DNA of 64,000 bases, taken from NCBI RefSeq assembly GCF_016907995.1, contig NZ_JAFBDA010000001.1, positions 372,001 to 436,000 on the forward strand, written 5' to 3'. The DNA is from Clostridium sardiniense (GTDB lineage Bacteria; Bacillota; Clostridia; Clostridiales; Clostridiaceae). The translations under genes and the position numbers were made by a program. The notes under the pieces are model-generated. The model saw nothing but the letters and a program-made list of their open reading frames with translations. It had not been told where the DNA came from and ran no database searches. Each line of letters opens with the position of its first letter. Positions within the stretch are counted from its first letter, which is position 1. Shown in pieces: positions 1 to 8,112 of the stretch.

Positions 1-69
1 ACTATTTATTGCAAAACGATAAAAATAAGGTTATTCTATATATAGAAATTTAGAAGTGAGGTGCTTTTT

Positions 70-537
70 ATGAAACGAGAAACGCTCTTTTTAAAGGCAG
101 TTATTTTTCTTATTGGAATTATAGCTCTTGGGTTATGTATATTTTTGTTGCCTAGAATAGCAAATAGAGCGGCAGAAATAAATAAAGATTTGTATCATTT
201 TATAATAGTTGTATATGTATCAGCGATACCATTTTTCATTGCACTGTATCAGGCTTTAAGAATTTTAAGCTATATTGATAAAAATGAAGCTTTCTCATAT
301 TTATCTGTAAAAGCTTTAAAGAATATAAAATACTGTGCTATGACAATCAGCATCTTGTATGTATTAGGACTACCATTATTATATATCATAGCTGATAAAG
401 AGGATGCTCCTGGTATTATAGTAATAGGAATGGTTATTGTTTTTGCAGCTTTTGTGATTGGGGTATTTGCTGCTGTTCTTCAAAAGCTATTAAAAAATGT
501 CATAGATATAAAATCAGAAAATGATTTAACGGTCTGA
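70..537 (+). CDS. DUF2975 family membrane protein
   Basis: Predicted integral membrane protein of about 155 residues with four hydrophobic stretches (roughly residues 8-28, 43-63, 90-110 and 118-140), the size and layout of DUF2975 proteins. No enzymatic motif is visible. I start it at the ATG at 70 rather than the GTG at 61, because the GTG lies inside the ribosome binding site GTGAGGTG. It is followed after about 10 bp by a small Cro/CI-type repressor, the usual partner of DUF2975 proteins in Firmicutes, so the pair is probably one operon. Its molecular role is unknown. The family assignment comes from pattern recognition. Confidence 0.75.
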   Translation: MKRETLFLKAVIFLIGIIALGLCIFLLPRIANRAAEINKDLYHFIIVVYVSAIPFFIALYQALRILSYIDKNEAFSYLSVKALKNIKYCAMTISILYVLGLPLLYIIADKEDAPGIIVIGMVIVFAAFVIGVFAAVLQKLLKNVIDIKSENDLTV

Positions 538-547
538 GGTGAATAAT

Positions 548-766
548 ATGGCGATTATAATTAATCTTGATGTTATGCTTGCTAAAAGGAAAATGAGTGT
601 AACAGAACTTTCAGAGAGGGTTGGAATAACAATGGCGAATATTTCTATATTGAAAAATGGAAAGGCAAAAGCAATTAGGTTTTCAACTTTAGATGCAATT
701 TGCAAAGAATTGAAATGCCAACCTGGAGATATTTTAGAATACAGAAATGATATATTAGAAGAATAA
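548..766 (+). CDS. small Cro/CI-type HTH regulator (YozG-like)
   Basis: A 72-residue protein that is almost entirely one XRE helix-turn-helix. The recognition-helix region reads around VTELSERVGITMANISILK, and the C-terminus (FSTLDAICKELKCQPGDIL) is the standard YozG-type ending. I choose the ATG at 548, placed behind TGAGGTG, over the in-frame GTG at 539. It starts about 10 bp after the DUF2975 gene, so the two are probably co-transcribed and translationally linked. It likely represses its own operon. The target operator cannot be read from the sequence. Confidence 0.85.
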   Translation: MAIIINLDVMLAKRKMSVTELSERVGITMANISILKNGKAKAIRFSTLDAICKELKCQPGDILEYRNDILEE

Positions 767-826
767 ATAGAAGTGATATTAATCTAATATATAATAACCA
801 TTTCATAATATTAAAATAATAGGAAC

Positions 827-860
827 AAAAAGCTCAGCTAATTTGCTGAGCTTTTTGTTT
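827..860. terminator. bidirectional rho-independent terminator
   Basis: A 12-bp perfect stem (827-838 with 845-856) with a 6-nt loop, flanked by A-run and T-run. It lies between the DUF2975/XRE operon and the convergent DUF4317 gene and can serve both strands. Confidence 0.85.
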
Positions 861-930
861 GTTAGCATTTTTCAGTGGATTGCATTTAAAAATCAAAACT
901 ATATTTAAATACAGCCTCAATTAATATAAC

Positions 931-2355
931 TTAAATCAAGTCATCTAAGCCATTAACTTTAGCTTGTTCATCATCATTGATAGGAATAACTATACATTTT
1001 TGTCCATCAATTACTTGAGATTTTATTTCAGGTATTTTTTCAGGTTTAACTTGAAGTATAACATCATAATCAGAATCAATATTACTATCTTCTACGTTTG
1101 TATCAGGAGCTTCTTCATTATTTTCTAAGATTTCTTCTGAATCTGCATTAGAAGTTTCTTCATTATTTTTTGAATCTTTTTCTAAATTATCCTCTAGATT
1201 AGTTTCTGAAACTTCTTCTGAAACTACAGTATCATCAATTTCTGCAGATGGGGTAGCTTCATTATCTACAGCAACCTCTTGTTTAACTTGTTCAAGTCTA
1301 GTTTGAAGCACTTCTACTTGCTTTTTTAGGTGTTCTTCCTTTTTTCTTTGCTCGTTTGCTTTAAGTATCTTTGAATCAATTAAATTTTCTGCTAGAGGAA
1401 TATCATCACCAAAGCTTTCTACATAGGATTTTTCAATCTTAGTAGTAATTTCTTCTGGAACTCCACTTTCTATTAAAAGATTTTGGATATCTTTATTTTT
1501 TAAACTTATAGGTTCTGAGTCTGTATCATCATACATTTCATTATATTCTTCTACCATAGCATTTAGATTATCTTGTATGTCCATAAAAACTTTATCAGCC
1601 TTCTTTTCATCAGCACCAAAAGAGTCTTTAATAATTGATTGGAATGTTTCTTTTTGTATAGTAGCAGTCTGTTTTGAGTAGCAACCTAAAGCACTTTCCA
1701 TTAATTCAGGATGTGTATCCTTTGCATTTTTTGTGTAATACATAATAGAGTTAACATCTGAACTACGATCAATAAATGCAGGGAATACAAAACCATTAAT
1801 TGGTGGCTTAACTATCCAATCTCTAATACGTGCTTTTATACTATTTTCTTCTTCAAAATATCTAAGTCCAGGTTCTGAAAGTTCTACAGGGCATATTGCA
1901 CATAAAACATATTCGTAAACTTCTTCAGACTCGTCTATTTTTTGATTATCTTTAGTTTTTGTAAGAACATCATAAGAGTCATTAAAAATAAGTATTAAGA
2001 AATTACCTGTATAATCATAACTATCTATGATAGACTTATAAAAATCATCAAGTAAAGTATCATCATTTAGTTGACTGTTTTTAAGTTGCATGAGTGAAAT
2101 TTGTTTTTCGTTTATAAGATCTTCGTTAAGTGGAAAGTTAAGCTCTAAAATGTTGTTGCCTATAGTTCCAGATAAGACTTTTTTAGCAATTTCTAAATAT
2201 TTAAAGTATTCATCCTCATCTAAATTTAGAAATGTTTCTCTAAATTTTAAAATAGTATTTTTTTCTCCATTAACATAGCAACCACACATTTTGCTGAATG
2301 TGCAGTAATCTTTTTTGAAACGCTTTTTTAACTCAAGTATATCTTTTTTTCTCAT
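931..2355 (-). CDS. DUF4317 domain-containing protein
   Basis: A 474-residue soluble protein matching the DUF4317 family of Clostridia, whose function is unknown. The N-terminal ~330 residues are the conserved part, starting with MRKKDILELKKRFKK, with a conserved Cys pair near FSKMCGCYVNG. Residues ~335-365 are strongly charged and probably coiled coil. Residues ~365-440 are an extremely acidic low-complexity linker of Glu, Asp, Asn and Ser repeats, followed by a short globular tail. I use the ATG at 2355 behind GAGGAG instead of the upstream TTG at 2370. It is monocistronic, with a perfect 30-bp palindrome upstream. Confidence 0.8.
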   Translation of the reverse strand: MRKKDILELKKRFKKDYCTFSKMCGCYVNGEKNTILKFRETFLNLDEDEYFKYLEIAKKVLSGTIGNNILELNFPLNEDLINEKQISLMQLKNSQLNDDTLLDDFYKSIIDSYDYTGNFLILIFNDSYDVLTKTKDNQKIDESEEVYEYVLCAICPVELSEPGLRYFEEENSIKARIRDWIVKPPINGFVFPAFIDRSSDVNSIMYYTKNAKDTHPELMESALGCYSKQTATIQKETFQSIIKDSFGADEKKADKVFMDIQDNLNAMVEEYNEMYDDTDSEPISLKNKDIQNLLIESGVPEEITTKIEKSYVESFGDDIPLAENLIDSKILKANEQRKKEEHLKKQVEVLQTRLEQVKQEVAVDNEATPSAEIDDTVVSEEVSETNLEDNLEKDSKNNEETSNADSEEILENNEEAPDTNVEDSNIDSDYDVILQVKPEKIPEIKSQVIDGQKCIVIPINDDEQAKVNGLDDLI

Positions 2356-2408
2356 ATATAAACTCCTCAATTTGATATTTCATATTCGACGGTATATTGC
2401 TTGTACTT

Positions 2409-2438
2409 AATATTGCATTTATATATAAATGCAATATT
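2409..2438. promoter_or_regulatory. perfect 30-bp palindrome upstream of the DUF4317 gene
   Basis: The 30 bases are identical to their own reverse complement, with half-site AATATTGCATTTATA. The palindrome sits about 55 bp upstream of the DUF4317 start codon and 270 bp before the next plus-strand gene. It has no T-run, so it looks more like an operator or cruciform than a terminator. The remaining bases of 2356-2708 are AT-rich, and I see no gene in them. Confidence 0.55.
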
Positions 2439-2708
2439 TACTTTCATTATTTAAGTATAGTATTTTTTTTCTCTTAATTAAAGATTTTATTAGAAGAAGT
2501 TAATTTTATATTTTAAAAATAAATCATATAAAACTTTAATATTAATAAGTTAAATCTGTAAAGCTTATGAATATGAATTTAAATATTTATTAAAAATAAA
2601 GTTAAAAAAATAAAGCAAATAAAAATACTGTTAAAATGTTAAATGTAAAAGAAAATTTATTAAATAATTAGTAAAAAAGAGTATATAAAGGTTATTGAGG
2701 TGATAGAC

Positions 2709-3062
2709 GTGAAGATATGTTCATCTATAATAGAAAACAAAATAAAGTATGATTCATATTTTGATAAACAGGTTAAAGATTATATTATATTAAAAATAAA
2801 ATTTGTTTTAATATGTGTTTTAACTTTAGGTATAGGATATCCATGGGCATTATGCATGGAATATAAAGTGAAAAGTCATCATACAGTTATTTGTGGAAGA
2901 AGGTTAAAGTTTATAGGTAAACCTAGTGAGTTAATATTTCATTGGTTATTTTGGTGGTTATTAAGTATAATAACATTTGGATTATTTCTTATAGTAACTC
3001 ATGTAAGAATGGATCAATGGATAACAGCAAATACAATATTTGAAGATGTAGAAATAAAATAA
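2709..3062 (+). CDS. short DUF898-like membrane protein
   Basis: About 117 residues with two clear hydrophobic segments (~28-48 and ~75-98). The motif LGIGYPWALCMEYKVKSHHT, followed by a conserved GRRLKFIG turn, resembles the C-terminal half of DUF898/YjgN-like membrane proteins. The start is the GTG at 2709 with GAGGTG six bases upstream. The earlier GTG at 2700 overlaps that site and is unlikely. There is no catalytic motif and the function is unknown. It is followed 50 bp later by the deformylase-like gene with no terminator between, so the two may be co-transcribed. Confidence 0.6.
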   Translation: MKICSSIIENKIKYDSYFDKQVKDYIILKIKFVLICVLTLGIGYPWALCMEYKVKSHHTVICGRRLKFIGKPSELIFHWLFWWLLSIITFGLFLIVTHVRMDQWITANTIFEDVEIK

Positions 3063-3112
3063 AGATTTATATGACTAAAATTACTTAGTCATATAGAAAG
3101 GTTGGAATAAAT

Positions 3113-3523
3113 ATGATAAGACCAGTTGTAAAGGATGTATTATTTTTAGGACAGAAATCAGAACCAGCAATTAAAAGTGATATATCAGTTATTGATGATT
3201 TAGTAGATACATTAAGAGCAAATCTAGACCGTTGTGTTGGAATGGCTGCTAATATGATCGGAGTAAAAAAACGTATATTAGTATTTAGCGTAGGAAATAT
3301 TATAGTTCCTATGGTGAATCCAGTTATATTAAAGAAAGATAAAAGTTATGAGACAGAAGAAAGCTGCTTATCTTTAACAGGTTTTAGAAAAACAATGAGA
3401 TATGAAACAATAGAGGTAGAATATCTTGATAGAAACTTTAAAAAGCACAAAGAAAAATTTACTGGGTTTACTGCACAGGTTATTCAGCATGAAATAGATC
3501 ATTTTGAAGGTATAATAATTTAA
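3113..3523 (+). CDS. def: peptide deformylase-like protein (divergent short type)
   Basis: A 136-residue member of the polypeptide deformylase family, which removes the N-formyl group from new proteins. Motif 2 (EESCLSL, with the metal-binding Cys) and motif 3 (QHEIDH, with two metal-binding His and the catalytic Glu) are intact. Motif 1, normally GxGLAAxQ, reads VGMAANMIG, so the oxyanion-hole Gln is replaced by Met. The protein also lacks the C-terminal extension of housekeeping enzymes. This is a common second, short deformylase type in clostridia. Whether it deformylates all nascent chains or a special substrate is unknown. Confidence 0.85.
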   Translation: MIRPVVKDVLFLGQKSEPAIKSDISVIDDLVDTLRANLDRCVGMAANMIGVKKRILVFSVGNIIVPMVNPVILKKDKSYETEESCLSLTGFRKTMRYETIEVEYLDRNFKKHKEKFTGFTAQVIQHEIDHFEGIII

Positions 3524-3542
3524 GTAGTAAAATTTATTAAGA

Positions 3543-3570
3543 TTGCGCAGATATTAATCTGCGTATTTTT
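3543..3570 (+). terminator. terminator after the deformylase gene
   Basis: The stem CGCAGAT/ATCTGCG with a 4-nt loop is followed by ATTTTTT, about 20 bp after the stop codon. Confidence 0.7.
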
Positions 3571-3788
3571 TCAGCTTTTATTTAATCAATCAACTCATTT
3601 AAAAATGTTATCTTTTCAAATAGTAAAGTGTAATCGTAATAGTCAATTCTTAGCTATTATGGCTATTTGGACAAGCTCATCTTTTTTTCTTGTTAAAAAT
3701 TCTATTCTATTAATCATTTTTAAACATACATTATTCTTCTATTTCTTTAAATCATGTCAATAGGGGAGTTTCATTAGCCGCATCATCC

Positions 3789-4117
3789 TTATGAATTAAT
3801 CATAATAAAATTTGTTTTTACAATAATATTATTTCCTTTCAATAACTTTATTGCCTTAGTAACTATATCTAATGATACGTTATATTTTTTAACTAAATCT
3901 CTATCAGTTATTAAAAGAGTATTGGTTGATTTATTCATATTTTTAAATATGTAACTTATAACTGTCATTTTTTATTATCTACACCATCAAGAAGCTGAGT
4001 AATCATACCCAAATAAATAATCATAAAATTAGAACGAGAAACAGACTTCGTTAAAGTTATAGTTTGTAGAGTTTTTATATAAGATATTAAAATGAATGAA
4101 TAACAACTCGTAGTATC
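3789..4117 (-). pseudogene. frameshifted plasmid replication protein RepL-like remnant
   Basis: On the minus strand, 4117 to 3969 reads in one frame as a RepL-like core containing TKSVSRSNFMIIYLGMI and ending LLDGVDNKK. It then hits TGA inside an A-run. The next frame continues at once from 3968 (MTVISYIFKNMNKSTNT) through a winged-helix segment (DLVKKYNVSLDIVTKAIKLL) to NFIMINS and a stop at 3789. Joining the frames gives a continuous RepL-type winged-helix domain without its N-terminus. One lesion in the A-run explains the break. The flanking parts of 3571-4222 show no other gene. It suggests past integration of a plasmid or episome. Confidence 0.6.
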
Positions 4118-4222
4118 CTATTATTGAAATAAAATCCATAATATTGTAAAATGTAAAGGCGGTGAATTGAAATATATTATTTATAATAGTTTTATAGATA
4201 ATAGTTGGATGGGGAGATTAGA

Positions 4223-5047
4223 ATGCAAAAGAAGTTATTAAGTCAAAGGGGACCAATATTTTATTTTTTAGCTGTTTGGTATAGGCGTATACTTAGATAC
4301 AAACAGTGGTATTTTAGTTCTATAAATTTTGCAAAGGAAAGGGATTTTACTAAACTACCATATAGAGTTAAAAAGCACCAGTCAGTTTTAATCAGAAAAT
4401 TAGGGGATAGCGATAGACAGTTACAGCTTAATAAGGTTGAAAACTTAAAGATAGCTATAAAAAAGATAGATGGAATTATCATAAGACCAGGAGAGGTTTT
4501 TTCCTTCTGTAAATTAGTTGGACTTCCAACAAAAAAGAAAGGATATCTTAAAGGGATGGAGCTTTGTTTTGGTGAAGCAAGGCCAGGAATTGGAGGAGGA
4601 TTGTGCCAAATTGCAAATCTTTTAAATTGGCTTACAATACATAGTCCTCTTACTGTAATAGAGAGACACCATCATGGTTTTGATCCATTCCCTGATAATG
4701 GCAGAGTACTTCCTTTTGGGAGTGGTGCTACTATATTTTATAATTATGGAGACTTTCAGATTAAAAATAATACAAGCCATACCTTTCAGATAAACCTTTG
4801 GATGAGTGAAAAATGTTTAGAAGGGGAACTTAGGGTAAGTGAAGAGCTTGACTTTGGGTATCATGTGTTTGAGAAGAACCACAAATTTTCAAAAATTAAA
4901 GATGATTATTATAGACAAAATGAAATTTGGAGAAATAAGATAGCTAAGTTTGAAGGTGGAAGGATTCTAGATACTGAACTTGTTACTAAAAATTGTGCTT
5001 TAGTAAAGTATGTTCCTGAAGAATTCAAAGACGAAGAGTGTTCATAA
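4223..5047 (+). CDS. VanW family protein
   Basis: A 274-residue protein dominated by the VanW domain. Characteristic stretches include RPGEVFSFCKLVG, GGGLCQIANLLNW and RHHHGFDPFPDNGR. VanW was named from vancomycin-resistance clusters but is widespread in clostridial envelope proteins, and its biochemical role is unknown. There is no signal peptide or clear membrane segment. I start at the ATG at 4223 with GGGGAG six bases upstream, rather than the TTG at 4205. It is monocistronic, with a terminator overlapping the stop codon. No vanHAX genes are nearby. Confidence 0.85.
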   Translation: MQKKLLSQRGPIFYFLAVWYRRILRYKQWYFSSINFAKERDFTKLPYRVKKHQSVLIRKLGDSDRQLQLNKVENLKIAIKKIDGIIIRPGEVFSFCKLVGLPTKKKGYLKGMELCFGEARPGIGGGLCQIANLLNWLTIHSPLTVIERHHHGFDPFPDNGRVLPFGSGATIFYNYGDFQIKNNTSHTFQINLWMSEKCLEGELRVSEELDFGYHVFEKNHKFSKIKDDYYRQNEIWRNKIAKFEGGRILDTELVTKNCALVKYVPEEFKDEECS

Positions 5048-5067
5048 AGTGGACACTCTTCTATTTT
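5033..5067 (+). terminator. terminator overlapping the vanW stop codon
   Basis: A 9-bp stem GAAGAGTGT/ACACTCTTC (5033-5041 with 5053-5061) followed by TATTTT. The stem's 5' arm is the last coding sequence. Confidence 0.7.
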
Positions 5068-5305
5068 AAAAATAATAAAAATCTATGTTATAACTATTAT
5101 AAATATAAGAGATAGTTGTTAAGGAGATAATTATTATTGGATATAATAATAATAGATAAAGCAAAAAATAATTAATAGATTAAATTTAACTTTATTGGGT
5201 AGCTTTAAAATTAAAGTGTTATATATAGAAGATAATTTAAATATATATTATTACTTAGAAAAGTAGAACTCTTACCTTTATTAAAAAAAGGTAAGAGTTT
5301 TTTAT
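5068..5305 (+). other. gap ending in a second strong terminator, no gene recognised
   Basis: About 200 AT-rich bases with no real ORF, only a 12-codon TTG-started stub at 5137 behind AAGGAG. The gap ends in a 13-bp stem (5267-5279 with 5287-5299) and a T-run. Because the vanW terminator already lies upstream, this second one could end a short untranslated RNA. No promoter was clear. Confidence 0.4.
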
Positions 5306-5390
5306 TGACAATTAAAGTAAAAACTGCTTTAATTAAATTATTAAAATACTTTTTAAAACTATTTTAAAAAGTTTGGAGGATTTAAGATAT

Positions 5391-6377
5391 ATGGCAAATT
5401 CAGTGACTATAAAAAGTTTAAATATTAAAAATATCTATGAAGTGCTAAAAGAGAATGAAGCTATGAGTAAAACAGATATAGCTAAGTATACAGGATTAAG
5501 CTTTCCAACTGTTAGTACAATCATAGAGTATTTAATCGAAAAAGAAGAAGTAATTGAGGTAGGTCTAAAAAGCTCATTGGGTGGAAGATGTGCAAAAAAA
5601 TATGGTCTTAATCCAATGTATGCAGTTTCTTTATTATTATATTTAGAAGGTAATAAAATAAATTGGATATTAAATGATTTCTGCAGAAGAAAAATAGATT
5701 CTGGGGCTGTAGTATTAAAAAATAGTATAGTTGAAGAAATCGATAGCATAGTATCTTTAACAAAATCTAAGTATTGTCAGTTAGCAAGTATAGTAATTGG
5801 TATTGCAAGTAATGTTGCTAATGGAAAAGTAGAATCATATTTAGAATATAAAGAGTTAGAAGAGGTAGATATTATTAAATATTTTACAGAGAAATATAAT
5901 ATACCTATAGAAGTAGAAAATGATATGAATGTTGCAATTAATGGATACTGGGAAAAACATGATAATAAAGATGATGAAGTAATTGTCAACATATATATGG
6001 GTGACAATGGAGTAGGTGCAGGAATGATTTTTAACGGCAATGTCTGGAAAGGTGCAGCTAGCTTTGCTGGAGAGATACATTATCTTCCTATAGATGATAA
6101 TAATCTAAGTTATTGTAAAAATGGGTTTCATGGAATTAATATTGTTGAGTATTATGGAAAAATAATTCAATCATATATAGCCTTAGTAAACCCTAATTTA
6201 ATAGTCATATACAATAATTCATTTATATCAGATAAATTAGAAGAGATAATAGATTATTGCAAGCTTAGGATTCCACAAGAAGTAATGCCAGAGCTTATTT
6301 TATCTGATGAATTTATTTGTGACTATGAGTATGGATTGGGCAAAATTGCCACTGATTTAATTGAGAGTAAAAATTAA
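5391..6377 (+). CDS. ROK-family transcriptional regulator, kinase signature lost
   Basis: A 328-residue ROK/NagC-type regulator. Residues ~10-60 form a winged HTH (MSKTDIAKYTGLSFPTVSTI). The rest is an ASKHA sugar-binding fold with recognisable IEVENDMNVAINGYW and GVGAGMIFNG stretches. The zinc motif CxCGxxGCxE of normal ROK proteins is missing: the place reads YCKNGFHGINIVEY. The N-terminal phosphate-binding DxGGT motif is also absent, so it is a ligand-sensing repressor and not a kinase. The start is the ATG at 5391 behind GGAGGA. It lies 14 bp before a HAD phosphatase, presumably in the same operon. The effector is unknown. Confidence 0.8.
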   Translation: MANSVTIKSLNIKNIYEVLKENEAMSKTDIAKYTGLSFPTVSTIIEYLIEKEEVIEVGLKSSLGGRCAKKYGLNPMYAVSLLLYLEGNKINWILNDFCRRKIDSGAVVLKNSIVEEIDSIVSLTKSKYCQLASIVIGIASNVANGKVESYLEYKELEEVDIIKYFTEKYNIPIEVENDMNVAINGYWEKHDNKDDEVIVNIYMGDNGVGAGMIFNGNVWKGAASFAGEIHYLPIDDNNLSYCKNGFHGINIVEYYGKIIQSYIALVNPNLIVIYNNSFISDKLEEIIDYCKLRIPQEVMPELILSDEFICDYEYGLGKIATDLIESKN

Positions 6378-6391
6378 AAGGGGGAGATTAT

Positions 6392-7015
6392 ATGAGATAT
6401 TCACATGTAGTATTTGATATTGATGGGACTTTAATAGATTCAGAGAGTGCTGTTTTAAAATCATTGCAAAGAGTTGTATTAGAAGAGAAAGGCATAAGAA
6501 AAAAATTAGATGAATTAAGATTTTCATTAGGTATTCCAGGAAAAAATACTTTAGAAAAGCTAGATATTGAAGATTTAAAAGGAGTAGAGGAAAAGTGGAA
6601 TAACTATTTAAGTGACTATGCTGATGAAATAGTTCTCTTTGTTCAAGTAAGAGAGATAGTACAAGCTTTAAAGTCAAATGGAATAAAACTAGGAATTATA
6701 ACATCTAAGACAAAAAAGGAATATGAAGATGACTTTTTAAAATTTGGATTACATCCATACTTTGATGTAGTAGTTTGTGCTGATGATACTAAGAAGCATA
6801 AACCAAATGGAGATCCTATGGAAAAATATTTAGAAATAGCTAATGCTAAAAGAAGCAATGTAATTTACATTGGTGATTCAATTTATGATATGCAATGTGC
6901 TAAAAATGCAGGTGTTGATTCTGCACTAGCATTATGGGGAGCAAATGATTCAGAATGCATAGAGGCAACTTATAAGCTAAAAGAGCCTAAAGAAATTTTA
7001 GATGTTTTAATTTAA
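6392..7015 (+). CDS. HAD family phosphatase (beta-phosphoglucomutase/phosphoglycolate phosphatase-like)
   Basis: A 207-residue HAD subfamily IA hydrolase. Motif I FDIDGT holds nucleophile Asp9 and acid/base Asp11. Motif II is IITSKTK, motif III is the Lys in KKHKPNGDP, and motif IV is YIGDSIYDM. The helical cap between motifs I and II fits a small sugar-phosphate or phosphoglycolate substrate. It starts 14 bp after the ROK regulator with AAGGGGGAG in front. The pairing suggests that it dephosphorylates a sugar phosphate whose level the ROK protein senses, but the substrate is not readable. Confidence 0.85.
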   Translation: MRYSHVVFDIDGTLIDSESAVLKSLQRVVLEEKGIRKKLDELRFSLGIPGKNTLEKLDIEDLKGVEEKWNNYLSDYADEIVLFVQVREIVQALKSNGIKLGIITSKTKKEYEDDFLKFGLHPYFDVVVCADDTKKHKPNGDPMEKYLEIANAKRSNVIYIGDSIYDMQCAKNAGVDSALALWGANDSECIEATYKLKEPKEILDVLI

Positions 7016-7020
7016 AAAAC

Positions 7021-7110
7021 AAATTAAATAAGGATTGGCTAGACTGGACTATAGAGTTACAGTATTTAGCACAGGTTGGTCTAACATATTCAAAGGATTC
7101 ATTTGAATAA
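7021..7110 (+). pseudogene. NUDIX hydrolase N-terminal fragment
   Basis: A 30-codon stretch with no start codon reads KDWLDWTIELQYLAQVGLTY and ends SKDSFE-stop. This is the N-terminal domain found before the NUDIX domain in ADP-sugar pyrophosphatases, and the NUDIX box is gone. At about 7210-7290 a second in-frame scrap (YIDSNESQRKALTELI) resembles the end of another small protein, possibly DUF1326-like. The whole 7016-7423 gap is therefore decayed coding DNA with no intact gene. Confidence 0.55.
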
Positions 7111-7423
7111 AGTCTATCTTTTAATAATTTAACTTATAGTTAAGTGGTTTAAATTAATGATTATTCTTTTTCAAAAATTGTAAATATTAATACAGAAGGG
7201 GAAAAAAATTAGTATTATATAGATTCAAATGAATCACAGCGTAAGGCACTAACTGAGTTAATAAACCTTATATTCATTGGAATATAATATATTTGTAAAG
7301 ATGATGTAAGAAAAGAAGAGTGAACTAAAGATATTAAGTCTTAATTTATGAAAATTTTATAATGTATAATATAGTATAGTTAATTAATGTAATAAAACAA
7401 ATAGTTTCAGAAGGGGAAGGCGT

Positions 7424-7789
7424 ATGGAAAAGTATACAAGAGAGGAATTGAAGGACGCACTAAAAGTTGTATCGTCTACTATTAGTAGATGTGAAAAAAT
7501 GTATCCTAAATTTGAAGAGGGTACATCACAACACACATTACTCAAGAATAGATTAAAAGCCCTATACATTTCAAGGTCATTAATAACAAATGAGGGTATT
7601 GTGGGGAAATATACAAAGGAAGAATTAACAAAAGCACTTACACCTGTATCTTCAATTATTAGTAAATGTGAAAAAGCACAATCAAAATTTGAAGAGGGTA
7701 CATCTAATTACAGTCGTTTCAATAAAATAATAAGAGCCATGTATATTTCAAAATCAGTAATAACAGAGGAAATTAATAAAAGAAGTTAA
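7424..7789 (+). CDS. hypothetical protein made of two tandem ~57-residue repeats
   Basis: A 121-residue protein built from two copies of one unit. Copy 1 (residues 2-58) starts EKYTREELKDALKVVSSTIS and copy 2 (62-118) starts GKYTKEELTKALTPVSSIIS. Both continue RCEK/KCEK, then KFEEGTS, and end YISRSLIT or YISKSVIT. About half of the positions are identical, so this is a gene-internal duplication. The composition is helical, charged and soluble, with one Cys per repeat and no signal peptide. The start ATG follows AAGGGGAAGG. I do not recognise a functional family. A helical-bundle binding or scaffold protein is a guess. Confidence 0.7.
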   Translation: MEKYTREELKDALKVVSSTISRCEKMYPKFEEGTSQHTLLKNRLKALYISRSLITNEGIVGKYTKEELTKALTPVSSIISKCEKAQSKFEEGTSNYSRFNKIIRAMYISKSVITEEINKRS

Positions 7790-7841
7790 TTTTCAATCTA
7801 ATTTTAATCTTTCTTATATTTTAGGTTAATTTTTAAAAGTA

Positions 7842-8063
7842 TTATATAACCATTATGAAGTAAGTAATTTGTATTTTTAATTCTGATAGTCCTGATAAAT
7901 CTAATTTCTTGCAAAATCTATAAATAGTTGAAGTTGAAATTAAGTAAGACTTGCTAATTTCAAGAGCACTCATTCTTACAAAGGATTCAGGATTATCCTG
8001 CATATAGCCGACTAATGTTTTCTCATTTTCAGTTAAGTTGGTTAATTTACTAAAAATGTTCAT
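7842..8063 (-). pseudogene. truncated RpiR/MurR-type regulator (HTH only)
   Basis: About 73 residues containing just the RpiR N-terminal HTH domain (LTENEKTLVGYMQDNPESF and STSTIYRFCKKLDLSGLSEL). A full RpiR regulator is ~280 residues with a C-terminal SIS sugar-phosphate domain. Here the frame ends soon after the HTH and no SIS coding follows. The start is the ATG at 8063 behind GAGGTG. It lies downstream of the HAD phosphatase on the same strand, 50 bp away, so this may be the residue of a regulator-phosphatase operon. A short DNA-binding protein could still be made. Confidence 0.7.
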
Positions 8064-8112
8064 GAAGATCACCTCATGAACATTAGACAATATTTTGTTA
8101 AATTTTACTGTT

